Below the pieces are notes generated by a model. That model ran no database searches, was not told where the DNA came from, and saw only the letters and a program-made list of their open reading frames with translations. A stretch of DNA of 64,000 nucleotides. Origin: Pollenia angustigena. Lineage: Eukaryota > Arthropoda > Insecta > Diptera > Polleniidae. Location: assembly GCA_930367215.1 (NCBI GenBank), contig OV884059.1, positions 37,439,882 to 37,503,881 of the forward strand, given 5' to 3'. The position numbers and the translations under genes are program-made. Below are positions 1 through 11,746 of this stretch, piece by piece (within the stretch, counting starts at the first letter, position 1; each line of letters opens with the position of its first letter).

Positions 1-504
1 GAGTTTCACATATGAAGAAAAAAGTTACTCGTTGCAGACCTCTAATTGATAAGTCGTCCATGGAATAATTCAACCAATTTTCAAAGAAACCAATTTTATT
101 ATATTTTCTTAGAAAAAAAAAGTGTAATTACGTCGCTACTTCAAACAAAAAAACTTGTAGTTACGTCCCTTTGTTTTTTGTTAATAAAAACGCAATTTTT
201 GATCGCAGAAGTGTAAAATTTTGTCAAGACATGTAGTTTTATAGCATTCATAATAATCAATCAAAAACTCGACTTTTAATTTTTTGTTAGTTACGTCTTT
301 TTGCATTTTAGCTAACGATATATTCTGGTATATTACTCATAATATACGACAATTTTTTTTTTTTACTTGTTGTTCTGCATAAATTTTTGAAAACTTTTTT
401 TTTTTTTAAATTATAACGTTTTCATTTAGAGGTGTGTTATATTTAATTTTTTCAATTATCTATATTATTTATAAATGTTCTTTTTGCTTAGTTTTTTTTG
501 TATT
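1..504. other. A+T-rich sequence without a recognisable gene
   Basis: Long T and A runs dominate. A short motif of the type TTACGTC recurs near 129, 170 and 291. No supported coding region, TIR or RNA gene was seen. Confidence 0.5.
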
Positions 505-699
505 TTAAGGGGTTTCGGTGGCATTGTTCAAATCCATCTTAGCTTTTAAAAATTGAGACTCTATTTTTATATAATGTTTTTCAACACTGGCAAAATGTAT
601 ACAGGCATTATCAATTTGTTTTCTTAGAAGAGCTACATCAACAGCAAGATCGTTATCTAATTTAGCTAGTTCAGCTTTAATTTCTTCAATTTTCCGCGT
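505..699 (-). pseudogene. GORAB-like (RAB6-interacting golgin) C-terminal coiled-coil fragment
   Basis: Read on the minus strand, this stretch encodes about 64 residues ending at a TAA (505-507). Its pattern (KAELAKLDNDLAVDVALLRK near the start, then QID, HY, and AKMDL) resembles the conserved coiled-coil of GORAB/SCYL1BP1, a trans-Golgi protein that interacts with Rab6 and, in flies, is linked to centriole duplication. Seen directly: one open frame with that spacing of Leu, Asp, Arg and Ala. An in-frame stop lies just upstream, and no good splice acceptor is obvious between it and the match, so this may be the last exon of a gene beyond the left edge with a displaced acceptor, or a relic copy. 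The family assignment is from remembered family features, not a search. Confidence 0.5.
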
Positions 700-1379
700 T
701 TACAGGATACAGATTGGCAGGATCGTATACAAATTTAAATTGGCAGGATCACCATGTGGTGTTTTATTTTTTAAAATGAAAATGATGAAAAAATAAAGTT
801 ATTGTTTTCAGTTTTTACTAAGCTCTGCAGCCGCTTTCCTTCAGCACCCAACAGTGCCGATTTTTGGTGAGATATTTAAAGAAGCTTATCTTTTAGCTGT
901 TCAATAAATTCTAATTTTATTCATACAAATAACCAACTTATATACTAATTTATTTTATGGTCAGCATTAATGTGGCACAGTAACAAATCAATAGTAGATT
1001 TGCTTTTCCCACGGGAATTTGCAATTGTGACAAATTTACTAGAATTTGTTGGCGCGTGAAAATAATTATTCAAAAATATTCAACAAAAAAAACTCAATGC
1101 ACATTTATGCTGACCAAAAACAAAAACAATTATAAATTTAGTTCATTGACTTTATAAATAAAATTCATATAAAATATTTATCGTAAACAAAGAAAAAAAA
1201 AATGAATTGAATTTCAAGTTCAATGTCATGCTTAAAGTAAATAAAATTCTTACATTGCTACAGTGCCTTAACTAATTACAGATACACTACAGGTGGAACA
1301 GGGTTAAAATACGTAAATTTACATAAAGGTAATTTCTTCGCTTTGTTTTTATAATATTTTGGTACGAAAAAATTCGTTC
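700..1379. other. A+T-rich spacer
   Basis: No gene recognised. A short direct repeat (TTGGCAGGATC near 713 and 740) lies next to the GORAB-like stretch and may mark an insertion or a local duplication. Base composition rises sharply in G+C from about 1,380, where the retrotransposon begins. Confidence 0.5.
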
Positions 1380-1876
1380 CACATTCGCCGGCAAATGTGG
1401 TATAGACAATATACCTTGCGAATGGGTAGTCATCTTGCCGCGATGCAAGGGCTTAAGTACAAGGACGTTTAGAGTCATGCTGGCGGTAGTGACGTCAGTC
1501 AAGACCGGTAGGGCCTCCCATGCCAGAAGGGTCTAAACCGAGTACGAACCAAGAACTACCCCGGCTGTCTATTGGCGTCTGTTTCTCCTAGTTGGAGCGG
1601 CTAATGACTATGCGTCCGCTGGCCTTTTACGGTCAACTGTTAGGCCTTCTGAAGGCTGTCGGTCCGCAATCAAATCCATCAGCGTCTGTTCTCATAGTGA
1701 GCGGCTGATGGTCTGCGTCTGTCTCCAGAGGAGCGGCAGGTATCCTTTCGCCTGGCAGTTAGGCATAAAATTCAACCCCAATTCACCCTCCCGAAAATTC
1801 ACGCCCTACGTGTCCGGCAAAGGGCTTCATAATCCCCGGAGACCCTACTACTACAGCGTCGGTATCAGGCTATAGT

Positions 1877-3287
1877 ATGTTGAATGCTACTGAGACCTCG
1901 TCTAGCAAGGTGGTTGCGCCAGGCTCTGCTAGACGGTTAGCTACGAGTGCGCAAAAACTCGTCACGACTAAGCCTTCAGGCGGTCGTAAACCAAGCTTGG
2001 TACAGGGTTCTTCGAAACCAGGTACCTCTAAGGCTTCCCAGGTCCGGACGGGAGAAAACCCTGTCAAAACCCCTTCCTCGGGTGCTGGCTTGACGGTACA
2101 GACTCAGTCTGCCGGAAATCCAGTTTCCCATGTGTCGAAACCTGTGCAAAGAGAGCACATGAAGAAAGATTCGATGCCCTCTGATGCACCTCCCTCAGCC
2201 TCTACGGCACTTATTAAAAAACCCCAAAGGCACATAAATGCATCCAAACGGGCCTTCACAACCAGGCGCTCCGCCTACAAAATTATTAGCCGACTTGGTG
2301 AGCTTACGGATCAGGAGAAAACCTCTCTCCAGTGGGCAAAAACCCATATTGGGGGTTTAAAACGTGCACCTCCCTCTGCAGATGAAGGCAATCCTGAACG
2401 GAAGCCAACCGAAGCAGCGCCTTAACGGCAACGGTCTGGGTAGGAAACCTTTCCTAGGACTAAGCGGTCCAAATATACGCCTCAACGGCCGCAAAACAGG
2501 TCGTACAAAGATGTGGATAAAGACCACCTCATTTGGGCGATCATTGACCGCAACGCCAGTGACGGCACCATTTCCTCCAAGAACTTGAAGCTGGTTGTCG
2601 TCGCACTTAGTAGGGCGTTCTTGAATGTTTTAAGCGGTAACCCTGGACCACCACCACAATGTGAAGATGCCGGCTGGTATCAAGGTCACATTTAGTTGAT
2701 ACCGTGTGCAGTCACCGGAGTACTGCTGTACAAGGATGCCGTGGAGTCCCTGGGGGAAGTTTGGCAGGGCGCTAAGATTGAGGCAATACCTCTGGCCGAT
2801 GTACCGCAAAGGCCCAGATCTATTGCCAAGATCCCCGCTGAGCCATCGGACCCCAAGGAGATCCTGGAAATAATGCAGATCATTAACCCCAAGCTACCCA
2901 CACAGGACTGGAAAGTAGTGAGGGTTTCTGTGAATCTGTTGAGGAGTCCAGGAAGGCCACTGTTATAATAAACAGTGACTCTGCCGTAACTTCGGAAGAC
3001 ACAGGGGAAGATATTCAATGGATTTGGAACTATCTTCCTCCGAGTCTAGTGATGACGAAGGGAAGCCTCAAGCTCCGGTGACTACCACCACAACAACATC
3101 ATCAACGGAGCATATGGAAGACGATTCTGCTACGTCATCGGCCAATGAAGGCACTCAATCGGTCAGTGGACTTGTGGGTGACTTCTTTGGTAAGATGGAA
3201 GTGGCGGACCATGAGGACATCCTTCTGGAATCGGACGACGACCCAGAGGATGCCAACGTCACAGTCGTCCATAGCGATGAGCTATGA
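1877..3287 (+). pseudogene. ORF1, gag-like protein of the non-LTR element (frameshifted)
   Basis: The reading frame opens at ATG 1,877 and runs to 2,425. It then continues in other frames through about 2,968, and the last piece, 3,018-3,287, is an acidic Ser/Asp/Glu-rich tail ending in TGA. The first part is rich in Ser, Pro, Lys and Thr (basic, probably disordered), as is common at the N-terminus of gag-like proteins that bind element RNA. No clean CCHC knuckle was seen in ORF1. At least two frameshifts separate the pieces. The placement directly before an endonuclease/RT ORF supports the call; the sequence alone would not. Confidence 0.65.
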
Positions 3288-6200
3288 TGAATGTTACACA
3301 AATCAACCTTCATCACTCTAAAGCGGCGTCAGCTGCCCTTCTCCTCCGATTGGCTTCAGGCACGGAGGAGCTTATATGTATCCAAGAACCATTGTTGTAT
3401 AGAGACAGGGTTTGCGGACTCAGTTAAGACGGCTATAGTACTCTGTACGCAGCCGATCAAGGTAAAACCAAGGCTTGTGTTATGGTCAAAAACATCCTTA
3501 AAGCTTTCATTCTTTCTGATTTTAGCGATAAGGACACATGCACTGTCGCAGTAGAATGCAAAACCAGTACAGTTTGGTTTATGAGCTGCTACATGGCACA
3601 TGACCAGGGTGCTAATCCTCGTATGCTAACAGGCGCAACATCCCCCCAATAATATGTGCTGATGCTAATGCACATCATACCGTATGGGGAAGCTCGGATG
3701 TCAATCCACGAGGTGAGTCGCTTTTGGACTTCATAGTAGAAAACGAACTAACAGTAGTTAATAGGGGTAGTGAGCCCACCTTTATTGTGACTAACAGAAG
3801 GGAGGTTCTTGATATTACGCTTATTAGTGATAAGTTCGCGGATATGATTAGCGATTGGAACGTGTCAAAGGACTGTTCCTTCTCTGATCACATGTATGTT
3901 GATTTAAATTTTTCCTTTAGAGTTGATTCAGTTAAACCCTACACGAATACAAGAAGGACCAACTGGTTTATCTATGCGAGTGTATTCGGGGACAAGCTGC
4001 CTATGTGTCCGGTTCTCATAGACAGTGTGTCCATGCTCGACTCAGCAGTGGAGTCATTGACTGGTGTCTTAATGGAGGCAACAAACGAATCCTGTAAAAG
4101 AATCGACAGGAGGGGCAAAGCTAAACCCAAATGGTGGAATGCGGAAATTGCTGAAAACCGCAAGGAAAGCAGGAAACTCTTTAATAAGGCAAAGCGTAAT
4201 GGTATTTGGAGCAATTACAAGTCCTCAGTAAATGGATTCAAAAATCTTTTCGGGAAGCCAAGAGACAGTCATGAAGCAAATTCTGCAGTGACGTGGAAAA
4301 CTCCTCGGAGACAAGTCGGCTACGTAAGATTTTATCCTCTAAACCAGCTATTCCACCACAAACAGTCGGGACACCCTTGAGGTCCTGATGAATACACACT
4401 TCCCAGGTTGCACTGATGATGTGCCTAACGAGGAAACAGATAGTGGCGCTCGGGATATCTTTTATATTCCTATAACTCGCCATCGTGTGGAATGGGCGGT
4501 CTAAAGCTTCCATCCCTTTAAATCTCCAGGCCCGGATGGCATTATCCCAGCGGACCTACAAAAGAACCTGGGAATATTGATGTCATGGCTCTTGGCAATA
4601 TTTAGAGCTTGCCTGAGTCTCTCACATGTCCCATCAACTTGGACAACATATAAGATCGTCTTCATCCCCACGAGTGGGAAGACATCTCACACTATGGCTA
4701 AAGACTTTAGACCAATTAGTCTATCCTCCATTCTACTGAAAACACTGGAGAGGATTTTGGATATTCATATTAGATCATCGTAAGGACACAATTCCCTGTC
4801 ACTGGCTCAGCACGCCTACACGAAGGGAAGGTCCACTGAAACTGCGCTTCACTCTTGGTGGGCCACAGAGAGGAATTTGCTTTAGTTGCATTCCTGGATA
4901 TTGAGGCCGCTTTCAACAACGTTAGACCTGAATCGGTTATTAACGCTATGAGACATTTGGAAATCGACCCAGCGATCATTCAATTTGTCAGCAGTATCTT
5001 GCACTTCAGGCGTATCGAATTCAACTTGGGCGCCTCGAACATTTCAAAGGTTGCGACTGCGGTGGTATACTGTCACCTTTACTTTGAAATCTGAATATAA
5101 ATACCCTACTCAGAGCCATGGAAAGGACGTGCTGTAGAACGGTTGCATATGCGGATGACGTTGCAGTTGTGGCTATGGGTAAAGATCCCAGGCAATTGTC
5201 TGAACTAATGGAGTCCGCATTGGACGTCCTAACAAAATGGTGCCAGGGATGTGGACTGGATGTAAATCCTGCCAAAACAGAACTGGTACTTTTCACAAGG
5301 AGATACAAAATTCCCAAATTTAATACCCCGAGGGTAAAGGGGGTGCCACTGGAACTGTCTGACAGCGCCAAGTATCTTGGGCTAATATTGGACAGCAAAC
5401 TGAACTGGAGGATGAATACCATTTCCAGGACTAATAAGACGGCTACTGCATTATATTGCTGCAAAAGGGCCATTGGGCTAAACTGGGGAATTAACCCGAG
5501 GAATGTATACTGGCTATACGAATGTGTCATTAAACGTATTATTTTCTACGGGGCAGCTGTTTGGTGGCCGGCGCTCAAGGCGAAGAGTCATCAAACCAGG
5601 TTTGAACGTACAATGAGAATGGTGGCGATAGCGGTAACAGGTGTCATTAGAACAACCCCCTCTAAGGCATTTTTTTAAGATTTTAAACTGGTTACAATCA
5701 GACATTTTGGCGAAAAGGCTAGCTGCGAACGCGGCGGTGACTAATTGCCACCGGAGCATGAAGGGATTACAATATCGGATATGCCAACATTCTGAATGAT
5801 ATTAATTGGCACATGGATGTTGATTATGTCACACCCGAGCGAATCTTTAATCCTGTCTTCACGGTAAGCATTTTGGATAACGTGGTCCACTATGATGACC
5901 TGCAAATTCCCGCGAATGCGATTCGAATTTTCACGGGCAGGTCTAAAACACTGTATGGTGTCGGTTCTGGGATATACTCCGAGCAGCTAAACTGGAGCAT
6001 TCGTATAAGGTTGCCAGACCACTGCAGTGTCATCCAGGCCGAGACAATAGCCATCCACACAGCCGCGAGACGCATCCGGTACGGTGAAATATCTGGAAGG
6101 GATATTCATCCCTTGGAAAATGTGTTCATCACATCGAGAATAGTCCGAGAATGCCGGATGTCTCTGTAGGAGATAGCGAGACATTCACTGGTCACCCTTA

Positions 6201-6686
6201 ATTGGGTCTCCGGACACGGGGACATACATGGGAACTGCATGGCGGATTCGTTGGCGTATGCAGGTACAACCTTGAATCGGGACGGTTCCACATATTATGT
6301 AGGTGCTTCGCTCCCAAGGTGTAAGAAAATCTGGCCCATCTTAGATGAAAAAAGGACACGAAGGGCATTACATCATTACATCCAGACATCATCTAAGAAA
6401 CCTAATTGCGGTTATAACTGGCCACTGTCCCATTGGGAGGCAAGCCCAGAGGCTGGGGCTCCCTTATAATGATTTGTGTAGAAGTTGCGGCGATGAGGAG
6501 GAGGAAGAGTCAACGGAACATCTTCTCTGTAATTGCCTGGCATTCGGAGACTTAAGACTCGAAATGTTTGGTCGAAGAGCCCTTGGGGACAAAACTTGTC
6601 TCTCTGATGTTGATGTAAACAGGATCCATTCCTTTATTGAATCGACCGGATGGCTGCATGGGAATACTAGCAGCCAGATTTCATAG
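3284..6686 (+). pseudogene. ORF2 polyprotein: endonuclease, reverse transcriptase, RNase H, CCHC (broken)
   Basis: ORF2 starts with ATGATG at 3,284, overlapping the ORF1 stop. Endonuclease features: INLHHSK and IQEP near the start, DANAHH near 3,661-3,680, and a SDH motif near 3,880. Reverse transcriptase features: KDFRPISLSS near 4,700, the palm motif AFLDIEAAFNN near 4,885, YADDVAVVAMG at 5,148, and a thumb-side KYLGLILD near 5,370. RNase H-like sequence follows (5,813-6,290, including SGHGDIHGNCMAD), then a CCHC-type knuckle (CRSC...HLLCNC) near 6,475-6,530. These enzymes nick target DNA and prime reverse transcription from the nick. Frameshifts or stops occur after 3,425, near 3,650, 4,380, 4,785, 5,095, 5,680 and 6,169, so it is a dead copy. 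Confidence 0.85.
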
Positions 6687-6829
6687 GACCCATGGTACAC
6701 AGCGTAATATGGTTACACAACGGGAACTACTTAATGGACCCACGTGAGCTGTGCTTGATCACGGCTGCCAATGGAACCTTACCTAACCATATACCTTTGG
6801 TAATTCTCTGATATCTGCAAACATTAGTT

Positions 6830-7739
6830 CATTAATTTCATTTTTCAATTATCCAAATTGTTTCAATTTTATAGCGTAAGAAATTTTTTAATTGTACTAG
6901 AAATGTCATTGGAGAGCTTTAGTACTTTTGCAATGCTATTACTACTGAAAAAAGTACAATTCTACTGACTTTTTCATCCTTGCAAGGAACTCTTAACTGT
7001 AAGAAACCAACAGAATGTCCCGATATGGTTTTCGTCATCATTCTAAATTTGGTATATTAAACTAATTCATGTTAACAAAAAGAATACGAGAATTTTCCTT
7101 ATTTTTTTTTTACTTGTTTTAAACATGAAAATATTTTCTCAACTCTTAAACCAAATAAAAATGTACGTTTGGTTCTTGTATTGTTGTTGTTTTTTTTTCT
7201 TCAACAAACAAGTAAATTATTTTTATCTATGTACTTTTGTAATGTTGTTGTTTCTACAGCGAACAAGTAGTAAATCTTTTCCAACTATTGTAGTGTTTTG
7301 TTGACGCCTAACAACTTGTATTATTACTCGTCCAAAACCTTACTACATAGTAACGTTTTAGCTGCAGGGTACCTACAGAATAAAGACCTGCATCAGTGTA
7401 AAAATAAGTATGGACAAAGAAAACCGTTCCAAAATAGTGTACTACTTATCAGTGCCCATTTACATTATACGATTTTTGTCGTTGCGATTCTTACCGTATA
7501 GACGAGAGGGGAGAGAAGAATTAAAAGGGGTACACAAGCGAGACTACTCTTCGATTCGGTTTATTTTTTCATTCATTGTGTATACATAATACACAAAAAG
7601 GTTCAACGCCAAAAATCGCACAATGTACACATAAGAGCTACTTCAAAGAAAAAACGACAATAATCTCAACGACAAAATCTTATAATGCAAATGCGATTTC
7701 CATGCAAATGCATGTTTTTTGTCGATAGTCTAAGATCGA
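6830..7739. other. A+T-rich spacer after the retrotransposon
   Basis: No coding signal beyond short chance frames. T runs and short AACAAGTA-type repeats occur near 7,100-7,260. It probably contains the degraded tail of the retrotransposon and the start of the dispersed repeat that follows. Confidence 0.4.
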
Positions 7740-8265
7740 TGAAGACCAGAGAACGGCTTTGTGCGACTGCAAAAAAATCGCATTTAATGAACACCAACAA
7801 ATACACTCACTTGCGGTCATACAATCAAACTTGCGCAACCGCACACATTCGCTGCTGGTTTCCAGTCATTCATATAATACACATCGTGCTTTGTTATTTA
7901 TACCATCGTTTAGCTTCGTTTGTCAATTAAGATGTTTGTGTGTTTGGTCCGACAATAATTGTTTTGGTAATGAAAAAAAAAAAAAAAACCAAACAAAAAA
8001 GCCAGAAATCAAGCAATCATTACTCATGTAGGCATTCAGCAGTTGCTATGTAGTACAAGAATGCAAAAGCATAAGAATTTTTGACTTTGGGTATTTGTGT
8101 TGTTGCGTGCGCAACAATAAATGCAAACAAAACACAAATGAAATGTGTAAAAAACGATGTCAAAATTAACAACGTTGAACTTTGTTTTGCAGGCTTAGAG
8201 TTAATGTAAATTTTAGCGTATGAATAAAATAAGAAAAATTGTGATTTTGCAGTTCTCTGATGTTG
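7740..8265 (+). repeat. Dispersed repeat, copy 1 (paired with 37,975-38,955)
   Basis: Two long blocks align with a second locus 30 kb away: about 7,745-8,060 with about 37,985-38,290, and about 8,095-8,262 with about 38,760-38,945, in the same orientation. Shared stretches include CGGTCATACAATCAAACTTG and TTTTAGCGTATGAATAAA. The short frames inside are not conserved as protein. This copy lacks the 197-bp insertion present in the other copy and so shows the empty site. The class of the repeat is unknown. Confidence 0.7.
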
Positions 8266-8469
8266 ACCAATTATCTTTCCTAATCATTAAATTTGCGTTA
8301 TAATCGATGGCATTGATTTGTTTATGCATATTGTTGCATATTTTGGTGAAAACCCATATTGTTACTTATTTTAATTTTAAATGCATATTTTTGCATATTT
8401 TAACCGTTATGAGTCATATATTTTTTTAAAATTTCCATATTATAAAAAAAGTTCTTCATAAAATACAAG

Positions 8470-8945
8470 ATTATAACCTTAAATTTTTAACCGATGTAGC
8501 AGCTTACATGGTTAAGGCTGCCACCGAGTTGCAGAGGAAATTAGAAGAAAATTCAATAATAAACTCCGGATATATTGGTGAAACAATAACTAAATTGGAG
8601 GCATTAAGATTACTTAATAGTCAACTAAAAACAATTGATATGGCAGAAAGGAAGGATAAGTTAAAAAAAAAAGATTTTGCAAAAAAATATGGCATTTTAA
8701 AAAATAAAACAAATTTCAACTATTTTTGATCTGGAATCCAATGTGGGATCTGAATTAGAAAATTAATATTCTCCAAATAAAATGGCATCCTTCAAGTATG
8801 CTTCAACTTCGGTTGACGTTGAGAGATCATTTCTCATGTACAAAAGCTTTTTAACATACAAAGGTTTACTTTTCATGATATAAAAAAGTATTAATGTATT
8901 TGATTATGCAAACAAAAATTTAAAAGATGTATTTATATAAATTAA
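8470..8945 (+). pseudogene. hAT transposase C-terminal fragment
   Basis: The frame 8,508-8,729 and its continuation after a stop encode a helical stretch followed by the motif MASFKYASTSVDVERSF (about 8,780-8,832). This is the pattern of the hAT dimerisation domain (S-V-D-V-E-R-S-F). A stop near 8,730, another near 8,765, and no upstream catalytic domain make it a relic. hAT transposases excise and insert TIR elements with 8-bp target duplications, and several such elements occur nearby. It could be from the same lineage as the transposase at 17,105-19,345, whose own C-terminus is eroded. Confidence 0.65.
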
Positions 8946-8999
8946 GCTTTAATAATATACCTATGAATAACAATAGAATAAAACAACAATGTAGTTTTT

Positions 9000-9789
9000 A
9001 GTGTATATTTTTGATTTTTTAGTGCATGAAAATCTCATCCCCACTTATAAGCAATAACTGTTAGAAAAATTTTCAAAAATACCGGAAATTCGCGAAAATG
9101 TTTAATATTTCAAATAAGTCCCTGAAACTAGGTATAAGGAATAGCAAAAATTCCATAAAAATTGCTAAATTAGCGGAAATTTGCGAATTTTAGCCATGTT
9201 CGCGATAGAAGCACTTTTTCCTGTAAATTTTCTGATTCTTTACAGCTTTAACGATTTTTAATAAATTTTAAACTTTTCTATCATGCGGCTATTAGCAAAT
9301 CTTTGCGAATTTCCGCTAGTGTCCATTTCTTATAGTCTTTGAGAATTTTTAATCAATTTTATGACTTGTTTGAAATATTTTAATATAATTTTAATTTTCA
9401 TGAATTTTCGCTATTTTTGCAAATTTTTCGAATGTTTGCAATTTTCGCGTAACTTTTTGTTTCTCTTTTCGGCAATCGTCGCCGTTATAAAGATAGCTCC
9501 ATATATAAACCGAAGTCTGTATTTTACAGGGCACTATCAACACTGTTGATTTATACGGGGCCAAAAGTGATATGCCTTATTGCATTAGTAAGGGTGAATT
9601 ATTTTGAATAAATCAAGTTACAATTCTTTAGAGCACAACATTTCTAAGAAACGAACATCAAATTGCCAACTGTTTTAATTATTAGAGATGTGCTTTAAAA
9701 AAAGATATACAATCGGCATCGTTACATTGCTGTTATAGAATACAAGTTTTGGATCGAATTGATGACGACGTCGATAAAAATTGATATTT
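9000..9789. other. Spacer with A+T-rich repeats
   Basis: Contains loosely repeated phrases of the type GCGAATTTTCGCTA (9,085-9,450), probably remnants of an inverted-repeat element. No coding region is supported. Confidence 0.35.
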
Positions 9790-10030
9790 GGGCATGTTTT
9801 AGAAATCGGAATGAAGTGAAATTGAAAACGAACGAGATTTGAAGTTCAATTATTTACAAAATGACCGTGATTTTTTCTCTGTTTAAGAGTTGTTCTTGTT
9901 AAACTAACTTATACTTAAAAAATTAAATTGATAAAATGGAATATTTTTATAAACTTTTAGTACAGGGTCGTTTTTAAAATTTGCTCGATTTCAACTCCAC
10001 TTCATTTCAGTTTCAAGAACATGTCCGATT
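9790..10030. repeat. MITE-like element with imperfect TIRs
   Basis: The left end (GGCATGTTTTAGAAATCGGA near 9,790) is an imperfect inverted copy of the right end (TTTCAAGAACATGTCC near 10,010-10,025). Inside are paired GAATGAAGTG and CACTTCATT blocks and a GTTGTTCTTG phrase also present in the foldback at 39,000-39,470, so both belong to one family. A similar terminus (GGCATGTGATGAAAATCG) occurs at 34,320. Confidence 0.55.
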
Positions 10031-10099
10031 GATACTAAATTGATAAAGAACTCAAGATCTTCCGACGATCGAATGTGGTGATTCTTAAAACATGTAAAT

Positions 10100-10185
10100 A
10101 TCAACCCGGGTTCAAATCCCCGCTCAGCCAAGAAAAATTATCAATAAATAAATAAAAATAAATAAATAAAAAATGAACTTAAGCC
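10100..10185 (+). mobile_element. Possible truncated tRNA-derived SINE or retro-tRNA fragment
   Basis: A B-box-like sequence (GGTTCAAATCC at 10,109-10,119) is followed by a short A+T-rich part and an (AATA)n-type tail up to about 10,175. That is the layout of a 5'-truncated SINE. No A box is visible, so it is not a complete tRNA gene. Confidence 0.35.
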
Positions 10186-10232
10186 TAATTAAAGAATATC
10201 AAAAATTAACAGTAGTATTATAACATATTTGT

Positions 10233-10690
10233 ATGTGTTTTTACTTATTTGTGTTCAGAAAATATTTTTTCATACAATATATTTCATTAAAGCAATGCAT
10301 TCTTAAAATACTGTACACAAATAAAATACAAATGTTCGGTGCTGAGCTTTGCCACGATGAGTCAGATGATGACCTGACAACAGAAGAAACTCTCGAACAC
10401 AAACAATCTTTTAACAGAATTCACAGAAGCAATAAGAAGTGTTACAAATTTAAAAAAATTAAAACAGAACTCTAATGGCATAGTGGAAGATTTTATATGT
10501 TTAGAGAAATCCAGGAAAAGGACTGAGAAATTAGATACTTTGTATTATGGGTTGCTTTCGATTTCTCCAACATCTTCGAGAAGTAAAAGAATTTTTTTCA
10601 AGTCAAGTTTTATTAAAACAAATGAAAAGAATCGCTTAAATCGTAAACATTTAAGCCGAATTATTTTTCTAATATACATATTATTTTAAA
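10233..10690 (+). pseudogene. hAT transposase C-terminal fragment (second lineage)
   Basis: Two abutting frames (10,233-10,475 and 10,483-10,689) together resemble the end of a hAT transposase: an acidic linker (DESDDDLTTEE), then a leucine-rich stretch and the phrase LLSISPTSSRSKRIF, which lines up with the hAT dimerisation pattern in which PTS is followed by E/R-x-F. A single stop separates the frames. The catalytic part is missing. The motif differs from the 8.5-kb fragment, so it probably derives from another hAT subgroup. Confidence 0.55.
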
Positions 10691-11746
10691 AGATCTTCTT
10701 AAACTAAACCGAATCAATATCCTTGTAAAAACAACGTCTAAACCAAACATTTGTTAATTTTTTTCAAATTCCAGATATTCGCGCTTGTATGTCTGATAAC
10801 CAGAGAAGACTAAAATGCTTTTTTTTGCTTTTTAGCTTTTTTTTTTTAGCTGTTTTTTATAAAACCTGGTGTGTTTTGCATCTTTTACAATGGTGTTGCT
10901 TTTTTGGATTTTTTTTGTTTAAAATTCCCATTTTTGTATTAAAAAACTTCGTATGTTACTACCAAGGCAAATTCCTCTATAAAAGTGAATTCGCCTTCGT
11001 TACTACCTTTTTGCTACTCATTTTAAAAACAATCAACTGAAACCATAGTAGGATGTTAAAAACAGGGTTTAAAAGCACCCATCAGCTGGCTGCTTTTTAT
11101 TTTTGCTTCTGCCACTGCTTTTGAAATTTTTAATTTTTTTCCAATAGCCAATGTTTTGTTTTTCGTTTGTGCAAAAAAGCAAATCTCCTATTTTGAATAT
11201 TTTTTTTTTTTCTGACAACTGCTTTTTTACCAGCCAGCGACAAAAATGGACAACCACATAAAAAGCAAAAGCTAAAAAAAATTATTTCGCCTTTTGCTTT
11301 TTTACTTTTTCCTAAAAGAAGAGCTAGTTAAAAAAGACAAACCAAAAAAAAATTTTAAATTCAAAGAACAAAAATTCTTCTCTGGCTGAAGTGTGTGCTC
11401 ATGATGGTGAGAAAAAATAAATTTTTGCCTTTCTTCAGTAATGTTGTTGTTGCTCGACAGTTTGCATGACTATAGCACGAAATGTGTGTGTATTTTGGGT
11501 TTTTTTTAAATATTTTTAGTAAAGGCAACCAGCCAAAGTGTCTGTTGGATTTTTTATTGTATAGAAACAAAAACAAATTCTTGTTGTATTTGTTTTGCAT
11601 GAAAAATATCACTTGTCGTCGTCGATCATGTGCCTTTCAACAACCTTTGCGCTGCTTTTATCTCCTAATTTGCGGCTATTAGCATGCAGTGGTTTTTGAT
11701 TTGGCGGCTGTTTGACAGAATCTTTTTGTTTCATTCTCTTTCCTAT

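Larger units (their letters stand above)
1380..6830 (+). mobile_element. Degenerate non-LTR retrotransposon (RNase H-bearing I/LOA-like lineage)
   Basis: A 5.4-kb block clearly richer in G+C than its surroundings carries, in order, a leader, a gag-like ORF1, and an ORF2 with apurinic-type endonuclease, reverse transcriptase (YADD at 5,148-5,159), RNase H and a C-terminal CCHC knuckle. ORF1 and ORF2 overlap by ATGA at 3,284-3,287. Frameshifts and stops break both ORFs, so this copy cannot be autonomous. Neither edge shows a target-site duplication I could confirm, so both ends are approximate. The RNase H domain argues for the I/LOA group rather than R1 or Jockey; the exact clade is unproven. 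Confidence 0.85.
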
